DNA of 64,000 bases from Fodinibius sp052060035 (GTDB taxonomy: Bacteria; Bacteroidota; Rhodothermia; Balneolales; Balneolaceae): NCBI RefSeq assembly GCF_052060035.1, contig NZ_JBPOEA010000006.1, forward strand, positions 68,223 through 132,222, in the 5' to 3' direction. The position numbers and the translations under genes were made by a program. The notes under the pieces were generated by a model. It was given only the letters and a program-made list of their open reading frames with translations. It had not been told where the DNA came from and did no database searches. This document shows, one piece after another, positions 19,642 to 29,712 of this stretch. Numbering within the stretch: position 1 is the first letter of the stretch; the number at the start of each line of letters is the position of its first letter.

Positions 19642-22600
19642 ATGGCGTTACAGTCCGTACTAAAAACATTTTCAGCACAGTTCCCGTGGAGTGATCTTCA
19701 TTCCCATATTAAAGAACGCGAAACCATTCAGCTTAACCATTTTGTAGGTTCCACTCCCTCCTTTTTAGTGGCTAAGCTGGCTCAAAAATACGACAAGGTG
19801 GTTGTCATTCACGGCGATGCCGAATCTGCCCAATTCATGCAGGGCGACCTTGAAGCCTTGGATGTTGAACAGGCAAACTATTTTCCAGAGACCGGCCATA
19901 AGCCCTATGACGATCAGCAAATTACCGACAGCTCTGTAGTAGTCCAACGATCCGAAGTGCTTGAAAAAATAAATACGGATCCAAAGTCAATATTGGTGAC
20001 TTCAGCAGCCGCCATATTTGAAAAGATTGTCGCTCCAGAAGTTTTTACGGAGGCTTCGCTGACAATCAAAAATGGGGATTCGGTCGAAATTGACAGCCTA
20101 AAAGAAGAACTGGTAGACCAAGAATATGAGCCGGTAAAATTTGTAAATCAGCCTGGTGAATTTGCACATCGGGGTGGTATTTTGGATGTCTTTCCCTATT
20201 CGGGTGAATACCCTATCCGGCTGGAATTCTTTGGCGATGAGGTAGATTCCATCCGAGAATTTGATCCCGATTCTCAGCGCTCCATCTCGTTTTTAAATGT
20301 GGCTCGCTTTGTGCCCGATGCATCCAGCTTAAATAAGGGTCAGAAACAAGGTGTACTCTCTTATTTTGATGAAGAAACTGTTTTTATATTACTGAATCGA
20401 TCCCTTATTGAATCAGATATTGAGGAACGATTCCACGAAGCAGAAGAAACATTCAATGAGCTTGAACCAGCAGAAGATATCCTGCCGCCCAAAGAACTTT
20501 ATGTAGACTTGGAAAACCTTCAGGAGTCTTATCAAAATCACGCCCGAATTCATCTGGGCGGATTTTCGGAAAATAGTGATCCCTCCTGGACGTACCGTTT
20601 GGATGCGAATCCGCAACCGGATTTCAATGGAAGCATCAAGCTGCTGCGCGAAAATATTAAAACGCTCAGCAAAAAAAGCTTTGATACTTATATCCTCTGC
20701 GATAATGAGGGCCAACGCGATCGGTTCGAGGAACTGCTCGGAGAGCCTTCCAAAGATCTCCGTTATCATCTTTCTGTAGAATCTATCCACGAGGGTTTTA
20801 CGCTCAACGAACAAGGTTTGGCGGTATATACCGACCACCAGATTTTTAACCGGTACCACCGTCCCAAGACAAGACGGAAACGACATACCAGCAACATTTC
20901 TATCAAGGAGTTACGCGATCTAAACATCGGCGATTATGTGGTGCACGTCGATTACGGCATTGGAAAGTTTGCCGGATTTAAAAAGATTGAAGTACGCGGT
21001 GTTGAACAGGAATCGGTAGTCCTTCGATATAAGGAAAATTCTCTGCTCTATGTCAATGTCACGAGTCTGCACAAAATTCAGAAGTACTCTGGAAAGGAAG
21101 GGACACAACCACGGATCAGCAAACTGGGCTCGGGTCGTTGGGCGCGTAAAAAAGCGCAAACCAAGGAAAAAGTTAAAGATATAGCACGCGATCTTATCGA
21201 GTTGTATGCCAAGCGAAAATCAAAAGAAGCATTCGATTTTTCTGCGGATACTTCGTGGCAAACCGAGATGGAAGCTCGTTTCGAGTTTGAAGAAACACCC
21301 GATCAGCGTGATGCTATTGAGGCCGTAAAAGCAGATATGGAGTCAGATACCCCAATGGATCGCCTTGTTTGCGGCGATGTTGGATTTGGCAAAACAGAAG
21401 TGGCCGTCCGAGCTGCTTTTAAAGCCGTGATGGATCACAAGCAGGTAGCCGTACTGGTTCCAACAACTATTTTAGCCGACCAGCATTACAAAACATTTTC
21501 GGAGCGGATGAAAGATTTTCCCGTAACGGTAGAGGTGCTTTCTCGTTTCCGATCGCGTAAAGAACAAAGAGAAACACTCAAAAAACTCAAGGAGGGGAAA
21601 GTTGATATTGTTGTCGGTACCCACCGGCTAACGTCTAAAGATGTTGAATTCGATGATCTTGGACTTTTGGTTGTGGATGAGGAACAACGTTTTGGCGTTA
21701 AAACCAAAGAAAAGCTTAAAGAATACCGCGCCACGGTTGACGTACTTACCCTAACCGCCACTCCTATTCCACGTACGCTTCAATTTTCGCTGATGGGTGC
21801 CCGTGATCTGAGTATCATCAATACCCCGCCTCCGAATCGCCAGCCCGTAGAAACAGAAATACACAGTTTTGATAAAGAGCTTATCCAGGATGCCATTTCG
21901 CAAGAAATTTCGCGAGGCGGACAGGTCTTCTTTATTCACAACCGTGTGAAAACCATTGAGTCTATTTCGAATATGGTGCGAGAGATTATGCCTGAAGTTC
22001 GCGTACGCTTTGCGCATGGACAGATGAGTTCTAAAAAGCTGGAAAACATCATTGAAGATTTTTATAGCCACAAGTTTGATGTACTCGTTTCTACTAATAT
22101 CGTCGAAAATGGAATTGATATCTCCAACGCTAATACTATGATCATCAACCGTGCCGATATGTTTGGCCTGGCCGAACTGCATCAGCTGCGCGGACGCGTG
22201 GGACGATCGGACCGAAAAGCATTCTGTTACCTTATCACGAAAGATATTAAATCGCTCACCGATGATGCCCGCAAACGACTGTTGGCCTTGGAAGAATTTT
22301 CGGACTTGGGATCCGGATTTAACATCGCCATGCGCGATCTTGATATCCGCGGGGCCGGAGACATATTAGGCGCCGAACAAAGCGGCTTCATAAACGACCT
22401 GGGCTTTGATCTGTATCAAAAAATACTTAACGATGCCGTCAAAGAACTAAAAGAGGAGGAATTCAGCGACGTCTTTAGTGATGTAGAAACAGAAGTTGAA
22501 TTACCGGAAACGCAGGTGGAATTTGACTTGCCCGCGCTGCTTAAAAATGATTACGTATCGGATAATGTGGAGCGGCTGAACCTATATCGAAAACTGGCAG

Positions 22601-22995
22601 GGGCTGAAAAACTGGAAACCATCAAAGAATGGAAAGAAGAGGTCAAAGATCGTTTTGGTCCCATCCCCGATGCGGCTCAAAATCTGATTACGGCATCGGT
22701 TATCAAGCTATATGCTTCACAGCTATTTATAACAAAAGTACGCATCCGTTCCAACCGTATGTGGCTGGAGTGCCCGAAACATGATTCTGATCTGGGCAAA
22801 GAATTTTATGGCGACCGGTTTCAACAGGTGCTCAAGAAAATGCAAAAAGAGGCCGAAGGTCGATATCAGGTAATCCAAAAAGAAGACCGCGTGCGATTTG
22901 CCATCCAAGACATTCCAGACCTTGAGGCAGCGGCAACCTTTTTAAAAGAATTGGCACCTTCAACTAATAAAAAGCGGGAGGTCAGCCTTGCTTGA
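19642..22995 (+). CDS. mfd: Transcription-repair coupling factor
   Basis: A full-length Mfd (1117 aa). The N-terminal UvrB-like region (GEFAHRGGILDVFP near 175) is followed by the RNA-polymerase-interaction domain (LNIGDYVVHVDYGIGKF near 430). The translocase domains have Walker A GDVGFGKTE, the DEEQ box (VVDEEQRFGVK) and RGRVGRSDRKAFCYL. The C-terminal TRCF domain is present. It removes stalled RNA polymerase at lesions and recruits UvrA. Its 3' end overlaps the next gene by 8 bp. Confidence 0.98.
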   Translation: MALQSVLKTFSAQFPWSDLHSHIKERETIQLNHFVGSTPSFLVAKLAQKYDKVVVIHGDAESAQFMQGDLEALDVEQANYFPETGHKPYDDQQITDSSVVVQRSEVLEKINTDPKSILVTSAAAIFEKIVAPEVFTEASLTIKNGDSVEIDSLKEELVDQEYEPVKFVNQPGEFAHRGGILDVFPYSGEYPIRLEFFGDEVDSIREFDPDSQRSISFLNVARFVPDASSLNKGQKQGVLSYFDEETVFILLNRSLIESDIEERFHEAEETFNELEPAEDILPPKELYVDLENLQESYQNHARIHLGGFSENSDPSWTYRLDANPQPDFNGSIKLLRENIKTLSKKSFDTYILCDNEGQRDRFEELLGEPSKDLRYHLSVESIHEGFTLNEQGLAVYTDHQIFNRYHRPKTRRKRHTSNISIKELRDLNIGDYVVHVDYGIGKFAGFKKIEVRGVEQESVVLRYKENSLLYVNVTSLHKIQKYSGKEGTQPRISKLGSGRWARKKAQTKEKVKDIARDLIELYAKRKSKEAFDFSADTSWQTEMEARFEFEETPDQRDAIEAVKADMESDTPMDRLVCGDVGFGKTEVAVRAAFKAVMDHKQVAVLVPTTILADQHYKTFSERMKDFPVTVEVLSRFRSRKEQRETLKKLKEGKVDIVVGTHRLTSKDVEFDDLGLLVVDEEQRFGVKTKEKLKEYRATVDVLTLTATPIPRTLQFSLMGARDLSIINTPPPNRQPVETEIHSFDKELIQDAISQEISRGGQVFFIHNRVKTIESISNMVREIMPEVRVRFAHGQMSSKKLENIIEDFYSHKFDVLVSTNIVENGIDISNANTMIINRADMFGLAELHQLRGRVGRSDRKAFCYLITKDIKSLTDDARKRLLALEEFSDLGSGFNIAMRDLDIRGAGDILGAEQSGFINDLGFDLYQKILNDAVKELKEEEFSDVFSDVETEVELPETQVEFDLPALLKNDYVSDNVERLNLYRKLAGAEKLETIKEWKEEVKDRFGPIPDAAQNLITASVIKLYASQLFITKVRIRSNRMWLECPKHDSDLGKEFYGDRFQQVLKKMQKEAEGRYQVIQKEDRVRFAIQDIPDLEAAATFLKELAPSTNKKREVSLA

Positions 22996-23920
22996 TCGGT
23001 ATGTCAATCTTCTTGAATCCGGAGAAGTGGTCGCTTTTCCGACGGAAACAGTCTACGGGCTCGGGGCTGATGCCAAAAATCCTGATGCCATACAAAAGGT
23101 TTTTGACATTAAAGGTCGGCCAGCGGATAACCCCCTTATTGTACACATTTCTGATCCTAATCAGGTCAAATATTTCGCTTCCGAAATTTCGGATGATGCG
23201 CACAAACTGATGAATGCGTTCTGGCCGGGTCCACTTACGCTCATATTCAAGAAGAAACCACAAGTACTCGATGTCATTACTGCCGGCCTTGATACAGTAG
23301 CCCTCCGCTGGCCCAAACATCCCCTTTCGCAAGAGCTTCTTGCACTGTCGGGACCATTGGTGGCTCCCAGCGCCAATTCATCAGGTAAACCCAGCCCTAC
23401 CAAAGCAGAGCATGTTAAAGAGGATTTTGGAGAAGATTTTCCTGTTGTTGATGCAGGAGAAACGGAGATCGGTCTGGAATCTACGGTATTGGATATCTCT
23501 TCTGAACCCTATACCATTTACCGTCCCGGTGCGGTGAGTTCCGATGCCATAAAAAAAATCATTGGCAAAGATGTTCGGCAAGATAAAGATTCTTCAAAAA
23601 ATGAAACGGCCAAAAGCCCGGGAACCAAATATTCGCACTATGCTCCCGAAGCAAAAGTCCGATGGATAAGCAGCAGCGGAACCACTTTTGTAGATGACGC
23701 CCTGTATCTGCTTCACAGCCGCCCTGTTCCACGAAAAAACAGTCGGGTTATCCATTACGAAGGTGATTTTAATAACATGGCCCACGAATTATACGATCGC
23801 TTTCGCCATGCCGACCATCAACAGTTGGAGTACGTGTTTGTTGAGCCCTTTTCGAAGGAACAACTCCAAAATCCGATTGTGCAAGCCCTCCAAAACCGTA
23901 TTTCCAAGGCAGTAAGTTGA
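22988..23920 (+). CDS. L-threonylcarbamoyladenylate synthase (Sua5/YrdC type)
   Basis: A 310-residue two-domain enzyme: an N-terminal YrdC domain with FPTETVYGLGADA and KGRPADNPL, plus a C-terminal Sua5 domain (~215-310) joined by a SPGTKYSHYAPEA linker. It makes threonylcarbamoyl-AMP from threonine, bicarbonate and ATP for the t6A37 modification of ANN-decoding tRNAs. The start is TTG inside the end of mfd, so translation is probably coupled. The longer Sua5 form is seen, not the short TsaC. Confidence 0.92.
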   Translation: MLDRYVNLLESGEVVAFPTETVYGLGADAKNPDAIQKVFDIKGRPADNPLIVHISDPNQVKYFASEISDDAHKLMNAFWPGPLTLIFKKKPQVLDVITAGLDTVALRWPKHPLSQELLALSGPLVAPSANSSGKPSPTKAEHVKEDFGEDFPVVDAGETEIGLESTVLDISSEPYTIYRPGAVSSDAIKKIIGKDVRQDKDSSKNETAKSPGTKYSHYAPEAKVRWISSSGTTFVDDALYLLHSRPVPRKNSRVIHYEGDFNNMAHELYDRFRHADHQQLEYVFVEPFSKEQLQNPIVQALQNRISKAVS

Positions 23921-23931
23921 TCATCAAATAA

Positions 23932-23961
23932 GAAAGCCTGTTCCGAAAAGAACAGGCTTTC
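23932..23961. terminator. Hairpin terminator between convergent genes
   Basis: A perfect 12-bp inverted repeat (GAAAGCCTGTTC / GAACAGGCTTTC) with a 6-nt loop lies between the sua5 stop and the stop of the opposite-strand M1 peptidase. T-runs are short, so efficiency is uncertain. Confidence 0.65.
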
Positions 23962-23990
23962 AATCCCATAAAAATATCCACTGCTAACCC

Positions 23991-25955
23991 TTATGGGTTG
24001 TTCTTGGTTGTATCCGGTTTCCAGACATTATTTTCTGGTTTTACATCCGGAAATTCTTTATTGGGATCTATAACCACCTTGGTAATCGGTGCAGTGGAAT
24101 TGTACTGTATAATCCATTCATTACCCCGGTGCCAAGTCTGAACGGGAAGCTCTACCAATTCTGTTTTGCCGTTTTCTTGGGTGACTTCCATTTTCACCGG
24201 CATCACCAGCTTACCATTATTTTTGATGCGGATAAATGCTCCTTTGGAAGGATCTTTTTTTGTATATGCCACCTTATCCACAGCCTGATCCATGGTCCAG
24301 GTCTTTTCAAACCACCCACGCCAGAACCAGTCCAGCTCGCGTCCGGTCACATCTTCAAGTGTATTAAAGAAATCTTTGGGTGTAGGATGCTTATACGACC
24401 AGCGATCAACGTACTCCTTGAATGCCTCATCAAACAGCTCTTCGCCAATGATTGATTCCCGAAGAATTTGCAAGCCCAGAGCCGGCTTGTAATATGAAAC
24501 ATATCCAAAATTACCATCTTGAATTTGATCAGGTGCAGTCATTATCGGCTCACTTTTGTCACCAGATAACCAGCCATTCAGCGAGCGGGCATTATTGGGA
24601 TCATGATATTCTCCGTTATTAAAATTAGCCGTGCTCAAGCTGTTGATAAAGGTATTAAAGCCCTCATCCATCCAGGCGTGTTCGCGTTCGTTCGAACCTA
24701 CAATCATGGGGAACCACTCGTGACCAAGCTCGTGGTCGGTAACGCCCCACAAGCCAGCTCCCTTCGCTTTCCAGCTACAAAAAACTATTCCGGGATATTC
24801 CATTCCTCCTACCCTGCCGGCCACATTAATCGCACTGGCATATGGATACTTTGACAGGTAATCCGAATAAAACTCAATAGATCCTTTCACATATTCGGTA
24901 GAACGTCCCCAGGCAGAGTCCCCGGAAACTTCTTTGGGATATACGGACATCGCCATCGATTGTTCACCATCTGGTAAATTAATACGCGCCGCGTCCCATA
25001 CAAATGCTTTTGATGCTGCCCAAGCTATATCATGGGTATTTTCCATCTTGTATTTCCATGTCAGTCGATCACTTCCCTGCGGACGAGATTCTTTTTTACC
25101 AACCTCACCCTTATTAATGATATATACACGCTTATCACTATTTCGGGCTTCCTCCATCCGCTTTTGCTGCTTTTTGGTAAGAACATCCTTGGGATTCTGC
25201 AATTCTCCGGAAGCCACAACTACATATTCTGCCGGAGCTGTTATAGAATAATTAAAAGTTCCATACTCCATGTAAAACTCACCGGCACCCAAGTAGGGCA
25301 TCACATTCCATCCCTTTACATCATCATAAACAGCCATCCGCGGATACCACTGGGCAACCTCATAGATAACGCCATTTTTTGTGTCCAGCCGTCCCAGTCG
25401 ATCGGAACCGTACTCCGGCACTTTAAAAGTATAATCGATGCTGATCTGCAACTTACCTCCCTTCGCTTTAAGAGCTTCCCTGAGGTTCAGCTTCATATTC
25501 GTATCAACAGTATGGGTCTCGGGTTCATACGTATCACCACCATGTATAATTTGGATATTTTCTATTTCGATTCCACCATCAAATTCCTGGTTGCCAAAAC
25601 GCCCACCGCCGGGTGGCGTCAACTTGGAACCCCATGAATCCGCCTCAAACAGATCCTGATCCAATTGTAGCCACAAAAACTTAAGATTCTGTGGACTGTT
25701 ATTGGTATAATGAATGGTGATACTTGTCTCAATTTTATGCTCTCCAGGAAAAAGCCGGGCATCAATGTCATAATCAGCTGCATTCTGCCAATAGGCTTCA
25801 CCGGGCTCACCACTGGCACTTCGATAATATGTACTATTACCCGTTTCATAAGGCAGAAATGCTTCCTGCACGGTGTTAGATGTTTCTACTTGTGCTTGTA
25901 ATGATGTCGCCATCATCAAAGAGAACAACAGGATAAAAAATGATTTAACTTTCAT
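23991..25955 (-). CDS. Secreted M1 family metallopeptidase
   Basis: A ~654-residue secreted aminopeptidase-like protein. The start at 25955 is chosen because it opens a clean signal peptide (FFILLFSLMMATSLQA); an upstream Met at 26054 would overlap the M42 gene. An N-terminal beta-sandwich is followed by the thermolysin-like domain with GGMEYPG and the zinc site HELGH, with the third ligand Glu 18 residues later in DEGFN. It probably trims peptides in the periplasm. A C-terminal beta domain ends the chain. Confidence 0.9.
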   Translation of the reverse strand: MKVKSFFILLFSLMMATSLQAQVETSNTVQEAFLPYETGNSTYYRSASGEPGEAYWQNAADYDIDARLFPGEHKIETSITIHYTNNSPQNLKFLWLQLDQDLFEADSWGSKLTPPGGGRFGNQEFDGGIEIENIQIIHGGDTYEPETHTVDTNMKLNLREALKAKGGKLQISIDYTFKVPEYGSDRLGRLDTKNGVIYEVAQWYPRMAVYDDVKGWNVMPYLGAGEFYMEYGTFNYSITAPAEYVVVASGELQNPKDVLTKKQQKRMEEARNSDKRVYIINKGEVGKKESRPQGSDRLTWKYKMENTHDIAWAASKAFVWDAARINLPDGEQSMAMSVYPKEVSGDSAWGRSTEYVKGSIEFYSDYLSKYPYASAINVAGRVGGMEYPGIVFCSWKAKGAGLWGVTDHELGHEWFPMIVGSNEREHAWMDEGFNTFINSLSTANFNNGEYHDPNNARSLNGWLSGDKSEPIMTAPDQIQDGNFGYVSYYKPALGLQILRESIIGEELFDEAFKEYVDRWSYKHPTPKDFFNTLEDVTGRELDWFWRGWFEKTWTMDQAVDKVAYTKKDPSKGAFIRIKNNGKLVMPVKMEVTQENGKTELVELPVQTWHRGNEWIIQYNSTAPITKVVIDPNKEFPDVKPENNVWKPDTTKNNP

Positions 25956-26050
25956 ACTTGAGGGAGTCGTTTTAATTGTAATTTTATCTATTTGATAAAG
26001 GATGAAAATCACCGGTAACAATAATTTCTTCCGGCTAACGAGCCTATCTA

Positions 26051-27133
26051 TCATTTTAGTACATGAAATGCCTGATCGGGCGCCATATTGAGAACACTTT
26101 TCGTCATTACGTTGATCAGCGATTCTATATCTTTAAAAGAAGCCGTCTCCACCGGTGAATGCATATAACGCAGCGGCAGCGAAATCAGTGCGCTGGGAAT
26201 ACCCGTTTTCTGATAAAAAATACTGTCGGTGTCCGTTCCTGTGCGCACGCTGGTGGCTTCGTGTTGCAGAGTAATGTCATTATTAATGGCAACTTCTTCA
26301 ATAAACTCTACAATCTGGGGGTGATTGGCTCCGCCGTGCTGTATCGACGGTCCGTTACCCAACTTAACCAACCCATGCTCTTTGTGATCAATGCCCGGGG
26401 TGTCGGTCGCATGAGTCACATCTGTTACCAGCGCCGCATCGGGATCAATGCGATAACTCATCATTCGGGCCCCGTAACCGCCCACCTCTTCCTGAACCGA
26501 GTTCAACGCCACCACATTTACCTTCAGATCGCTACGATGCTCGTTTAGTTTTTTTAAAACCTGGGCAATCACAAATCCACCAATACGGTTATCGAGCGCA
26601 CGCCCCGAAATAATTTCATCAGACAAGTAATCGAATTCATCAGCGTAGGTGATGGGATCACCAACTTGCACTAATTGTAATGCTTCTTCTTTGCTGGATA
26701 CCCCAATATCCACATAAATATCCTTCCATTTGGGCTGCTCACCTCCTCCGTTCTTTTTATCCTGCAGGTGAATAGCCGTATTTCCCGTCACGCCGGAAAC
26801 AATACCATTACGGGCATGAATATTAACCCGCTTGGCACGGGCTATGGTCGAATCGCTGCCGCCCAGTTTATTAACAAAAATATAGCCGTCATCGGTAATA
26901 TGTTGTACAATCATGCCAATTTCATCGCAGTGGGCTTCCAACATAATCGTAGCCACATCATAGCTGGTATTCAACTTGGCATAGGCCGAACCATAGGCAT
27001 CCGATTCAACGCTGTCTGCAAAATCATTTACATACTCGGTCCAAACTTGCTGTCCCGCTGACTCAAAACCCGTGGGACTGGGGGTTATCAGTAATTCTTC
27101 TAAAAATTCTTTTTCTGTCTCGTCAAACATCAT
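26051..27133 (-). CDS. M42 family metallopeptidase (aminopeptidase)
   Basis: A 360-residue cytosolic co-catalytic metallopeptidase. Metal ligands and catalytic residues are visible in EAHCDEIG, SGRALDNRIGG, NSVQEEVGGYGA (catalytic Glu) and TDVTHATDTPG, with the last His in RYMHSPVE. M42 enzymes (FrvX, glutamyl aminopeptidase or TET-type) form large oligomers that degrade peptides from the N-terminus. It lies 95 bp upstream of the M1 gene on the same strand, so they may share a transcript. Confidence 0.92.
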   Translation of the reverse strand: MMFDETEKEFLEELLITPSPTGFESAGQQVWTEYVNDFADSVESDAYGSAYAKLNTSYDVATIMLEAHCDEIGMIVQHITDDGYIFVNKLGGSDSTIARAKRVNIHARNGIVSGVTGNTAIHLQDKKNGGGEQPKWKDIYVDIGVSSKEEALQLVQVGDPITYADEFDYLSDEIISGRALDNRIGGFVIAQVLKKLNEHRSDLKVNVVALNSVQEEVGGYGARMMSYRIDPDAALVTDVTHATDTPGIDHKEHGLVKLGNGPSIQHGGANHPQIVEFIEEVAINNDITLQHEATSVRTGTDTDSIFYQKTGIPSALISLPLRYMHSPVETASFKDIESLINVMTKSVLNMAPDQAFHVLK

Positions 27134-27154
27134 TCTCTAAAAATTTAATTTACA

Positions 27155-27230
27155 TGTTATTCCGAACTCGTTTCAGAATCTAAAAATAATTGCAGATTGT
27201 AATAGATCCTGAATAAATTCAGGATGACAC
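27155..27230. repeat. Imperfect palindromic intergenic repeat (REP-like)
   Basis: Two related arms in inverted orientation, TGTTATTCCGAACTCGTTTC... and ...AGATCCTGAATAAATTCAGG, lie ~20 bp apart. The right arm itself folds as TCCTGAA-TAAA-TTCAGGA. This layout is typical of dispersed REP/BIME-type elements. Only one copy is in the window. Confidence 0.5.
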
Positions 27231-27397
27231 AATAAGTTTTATTTCGAAGTGAATAGAATCATTCACTCGATTCCGAATATAAGCATTCACAACTCTACCG
27301 CTAAACTCATTTTAAATGTCAGTAGGATATTAAACACTAAGATGATTATTTTGGACCTATCTTTTTGCAGCTAAACTCATTACAAAAATTACCATTT

Positions 27398-27844
27398 ATG
27401 ATTCGACCGCAATACGATGAAAATCTCTTTCCTCATTGGACGACCCTTTCTATTCGGTTTCGTGATTTAGACCCGTTAAACCACGTCAACAATGCCATTT
27501 TCAGCACCTATTACGAAGAAGCCCGTATTGAATTCATCCAGGAGGTCAATAGGCTGGCCAGTGAATTGAAAAATGGCTATAGCTTTGTGTTGGCTAATCT
27601 TGAAATTGAGTTTATAAGTCCTGTTGAGTACCCTGCTGATATTTTAATCGGATCAGGGATAAAATCACTCGGCAATTCCAGTATCACAAGCTTTCAGGCT
27701 ATTTATACTGATCAAGGAAAAAAGCTTGCATCAATTGCCAAAGCCCACGGCGTTTGGTTTGATTTGAACAAACAACGTCCAACAAGAATCCCTGACATCC
27801 CAAATACTGAACAGTACATGTTACCTGACTCACTTTTTGAATAA
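27398..27844 (+). CDS. Acyl-CoA thioesterase, 4HBT hotdog family
   Basis: A 148-residue hotdog-fold thioesterase. The helix-1 region DLDPLNHVNNAIFSTYYEEAR contains the family's catalytic Asp and the HVNN turn; the later strand IGSGIKSLGNSSITSFQAIY fits YbgC/4-hydroxybenzoyl-CoA-type enzymes. It hydrolyses acyl-CoA thioesters; the chain specificity is unknown. The ATG at 27398 is preferred to an in-frame TTG 33 bp upstream because it begins the conserved region sooner and is a better start codon. Confidence 0.85.
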   Translation: MIRPQYDENLFPHWTTLSIRFRDLDPLNHVNNAIFSTYYEEARIEFIQEVNRLASELKNGYSFVLANLEIEFISPVEYPADILIGSGIKSLGNSSITSFQAIYTDQGKKLASIAKAHGVWFDLNKQRPTRIPDIPNTEQYMLPDSLFE

Positions 27845-27895
27845 CCATGCAACTGTTTAGTTTTGTACCCCTTATAGATTCCAAATAACTAATCC

Positions 27896-29152
27896 ATGGA
27901 TAAAAGCACGCAATACAAAATATTCAACGATCCTATTCACGGATTTATCACCGTTCCCAAAGGTCCGGTTCTGGAACTTGTTGATCATCCCTATGTGCAG
28001 CGACTGCGTCGCATTAAGCAGATGGGATTGGGATATTTAGTCTTTCCGGCGGCAGAACATTCCCGATTTTCACACGCCCTGGGTGCCATGGAATTAGCAC
28101 AGCGCACGCTCAATAATCTTCGTGAAAAGGATACCACCATCAGTCCTGCCGAATACGAGGCCACACTCATTGCCGTTTTATTACATGATGTGGGTCACGG
28201 CCCCCTTTCGCACACCCTGGAGTTTGACCTAATCAAGGATTTCCATCACGAAAAAATGACGCTGGCCGTCATGCGTCATCTCAATAGAGAAATGGATGGC
28301 ATGTTGGATCTTGCCATTAAAATTTTTACAGATCAGTACCCCAAAAAGCCATTTCTGAACCAACTTATCTCGTCGCAGCTGGATATTGATCGTTTGGATT
28401 ATCTAAAGCGCGATAGTGCTTTTACCAATGTGTATGAAGGATCGGTGGGTATTGAACGCATCCTTAAAACTATGCGCGTACACAAAGGGAATATTGTGAT
28501 CGAAAAGAAAGGCATCTACGCCATTGAAAACTATATTTTGGCACGGCGGCTGATGTATATGCAAGTTTATTTGCACAAAACAGTGCTAAGCGCCGACAAG
28601 TTGGTTCGGCACATCTTTAACCGGGTACGCACATTGATTGAAGACGGTAAAAATCTTTATCATGCCTCTCCTGCCCTCCAATTCTTCCTTGAAAAACGTC
28701 CCAGTGCCCAGAAAGGAATTAAGGGCGAAGTGTTACAGAAATATCTGCAGCTTGACGATAATGATGTATTCCAGAGTATCAAATATTGGCAGTATTCTTC
28801 CGACCCTGTTCTGGCAAACCTTTGCAAGCGATTCCAGTCTCGCAAACTGTTTCGTACGACCTTTTTGGATAAGAAGCCTTCAAAAAAAGTCAGGAAAAAG
28901 GTACTTACCAAAACACAAAAAGTCCTGAAAGAACGGGGACTCCCTTATGATGAAGAAGCAGCAAACTACTTTTATTCTTTTGACGAGAGTTACAGTGAGG
29001 CTTACCAATATGAAAAAGAAGGGATCTGGATTTTAGAAGAAAAAGACAACGCCGTTGAATTTTCAAAGGCCGCTGACACCAAAAATATCATTGCGCTCAC
29101 TGAGCCGGTGGTAAAACCATACGTAGTACATCTAAAAGATATTGAGATATGA
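27896..29152 (+). CDS. HD-domain phosphohydrolase (dNTPase-like)
   Basis: A 418-residue protein with an N-terminal HD domain: the metal-binding His of HSRFSHALGAMELA (near 60), HDVGHGPLSH (near 100) and the distal Asp in SSQLDIDRLDYLKRDS (near 160). The start NDPIHGFI is typical of a widespread dGTPase/SAMHD1-like family of unknown exact substrate. The C-terminal half is helical and charged. It is cytosolic, alone, and convergent with folA. Confidence 0.88.
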   Translation: MDKSTQYKIFNDPIHGFITVPKGPVLELVDHPYVQRLRRIKQMGLGYLVFPAAEHSRFSHALGAMELAQRTLNNLREKDTTISPAEYEATLIAVLLHDVGHGPLSHTLEFDLIKDFHHEKMTLAVMRHLNREMDGMLDLAIKIFTDQYPKKPFLNQLISSQLDIDRLDYLKRDSAFTNVYEGSVGIERILKTMRVHKGNIVIEKKGIYAIENYILARRLMYMQVYLHKTVLSADKLVRHIFNRVRTLIEDGKNLYHASPALQFFLEKRPSAQKGIKGEVLQKYLQLDDNDVFQSIKYWQYSSDPVLANLCKRFQSRKLFRTTFLDKKPSKKVRKKVLTKTQKVLKERGLPYDEEAANYFYSFDESYSEAYQYEKEGIWILEEKDNAVEFSKAADTKNIIALTEPVVKPYVVHLKDIEI

Positions 29153-29186
29153 TAATAGTAATCAATGAGCAGTGACAGCTTGCAGA

Positions 29187-29228
29187 GTTGAAGGTTACAG
29201 GTGGCAAGTCTTGACTATAACTTTCAAC
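29187..29228. repeat. Inverted repeat in a convergent intergenic gap
   Basis: GTTGAAGGTTAC and TATAACTTTCAAC form a near-perfect inverted repeat separated by 17 nt between the HD gene and folA. There is no T-run to make it a clear terminator. It could be a dispersed-repeat fossil. Confidence 0.35.
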
Positions 29229-29241
29229 ATTTAACTTTTTA

Positions 29242-29712
29242 CTACATCCGTTCGTAGACTACAAAAGAAAGCTTATCATGGTCCTCTCTTTTGATCTCTT
29301 TCCAAGTAGTCCCAATCTCATCGCGGTACTCGGGAAAGTAAGTATCCCCTTCATAATTCTGATGGATTTCAGTAACAAAAAGTTTATCACACTGATCTAA
29401 AAACTGACGGTAAATCTCCCCACCTCCAATAAGAAACACTATTTCTTCCTCTTTAAGATATTCCAAAGCCTTATCAAAAGATGAAAAAGTAGGCACGTGA
29501 TCATAATTGCTAGATCGACTGAGGACAATATTTTCACGTCCGGGCAAAGGGTTTCCCCCCAGCTCTTCAAAGACCACCCGTCCCATAATGATCGGATGTC
29601 CCATCGTGGTCCGCTTAAAATATTTGAGGTCCTCGGAGTAATGCCACGGCAGATCACCGCCTTTTCCTATCACCAGATTCGGATCATGGGCTACGATGGC
29701 AGCCAGTGTCAT
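29242..29712 (-). CDS. folA: Dihydrofolate reductase
   Basis: A 156-residue DHFR with the expected blocks: IVAHDPNLVIGKGGDLPWH (N-terminus and Met20-like loop), catalytic acid in the YSEDLKYFKRTT helix, MGRVVFEELGGNPLPGR, and FLIGGGEIYRQFL for NADPH binding. It reduces dihydrofolate to tetrahydrofolate, regenerating the cofactor oxidised by thymidylate synthase. Its start overlaps the thyA stop by 4 bp, a classic thyA-folA coupling. Confidence 0.96.
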   Translation of the reverse strand: MTLAAIVAHDPNLVIGKGGDLPWHYSEDLKYFKRTTMGHPIIMGRVVFEELGGNPLPGRENIVLSRSSNYDHVPTFSSFDKALEYLKEEEIVFLIGGGEIYRQFLDQCDKLFVTEIHQNYEGDTYFPEYRDEIGTTWKEIKREDHDKLSFVVYERM

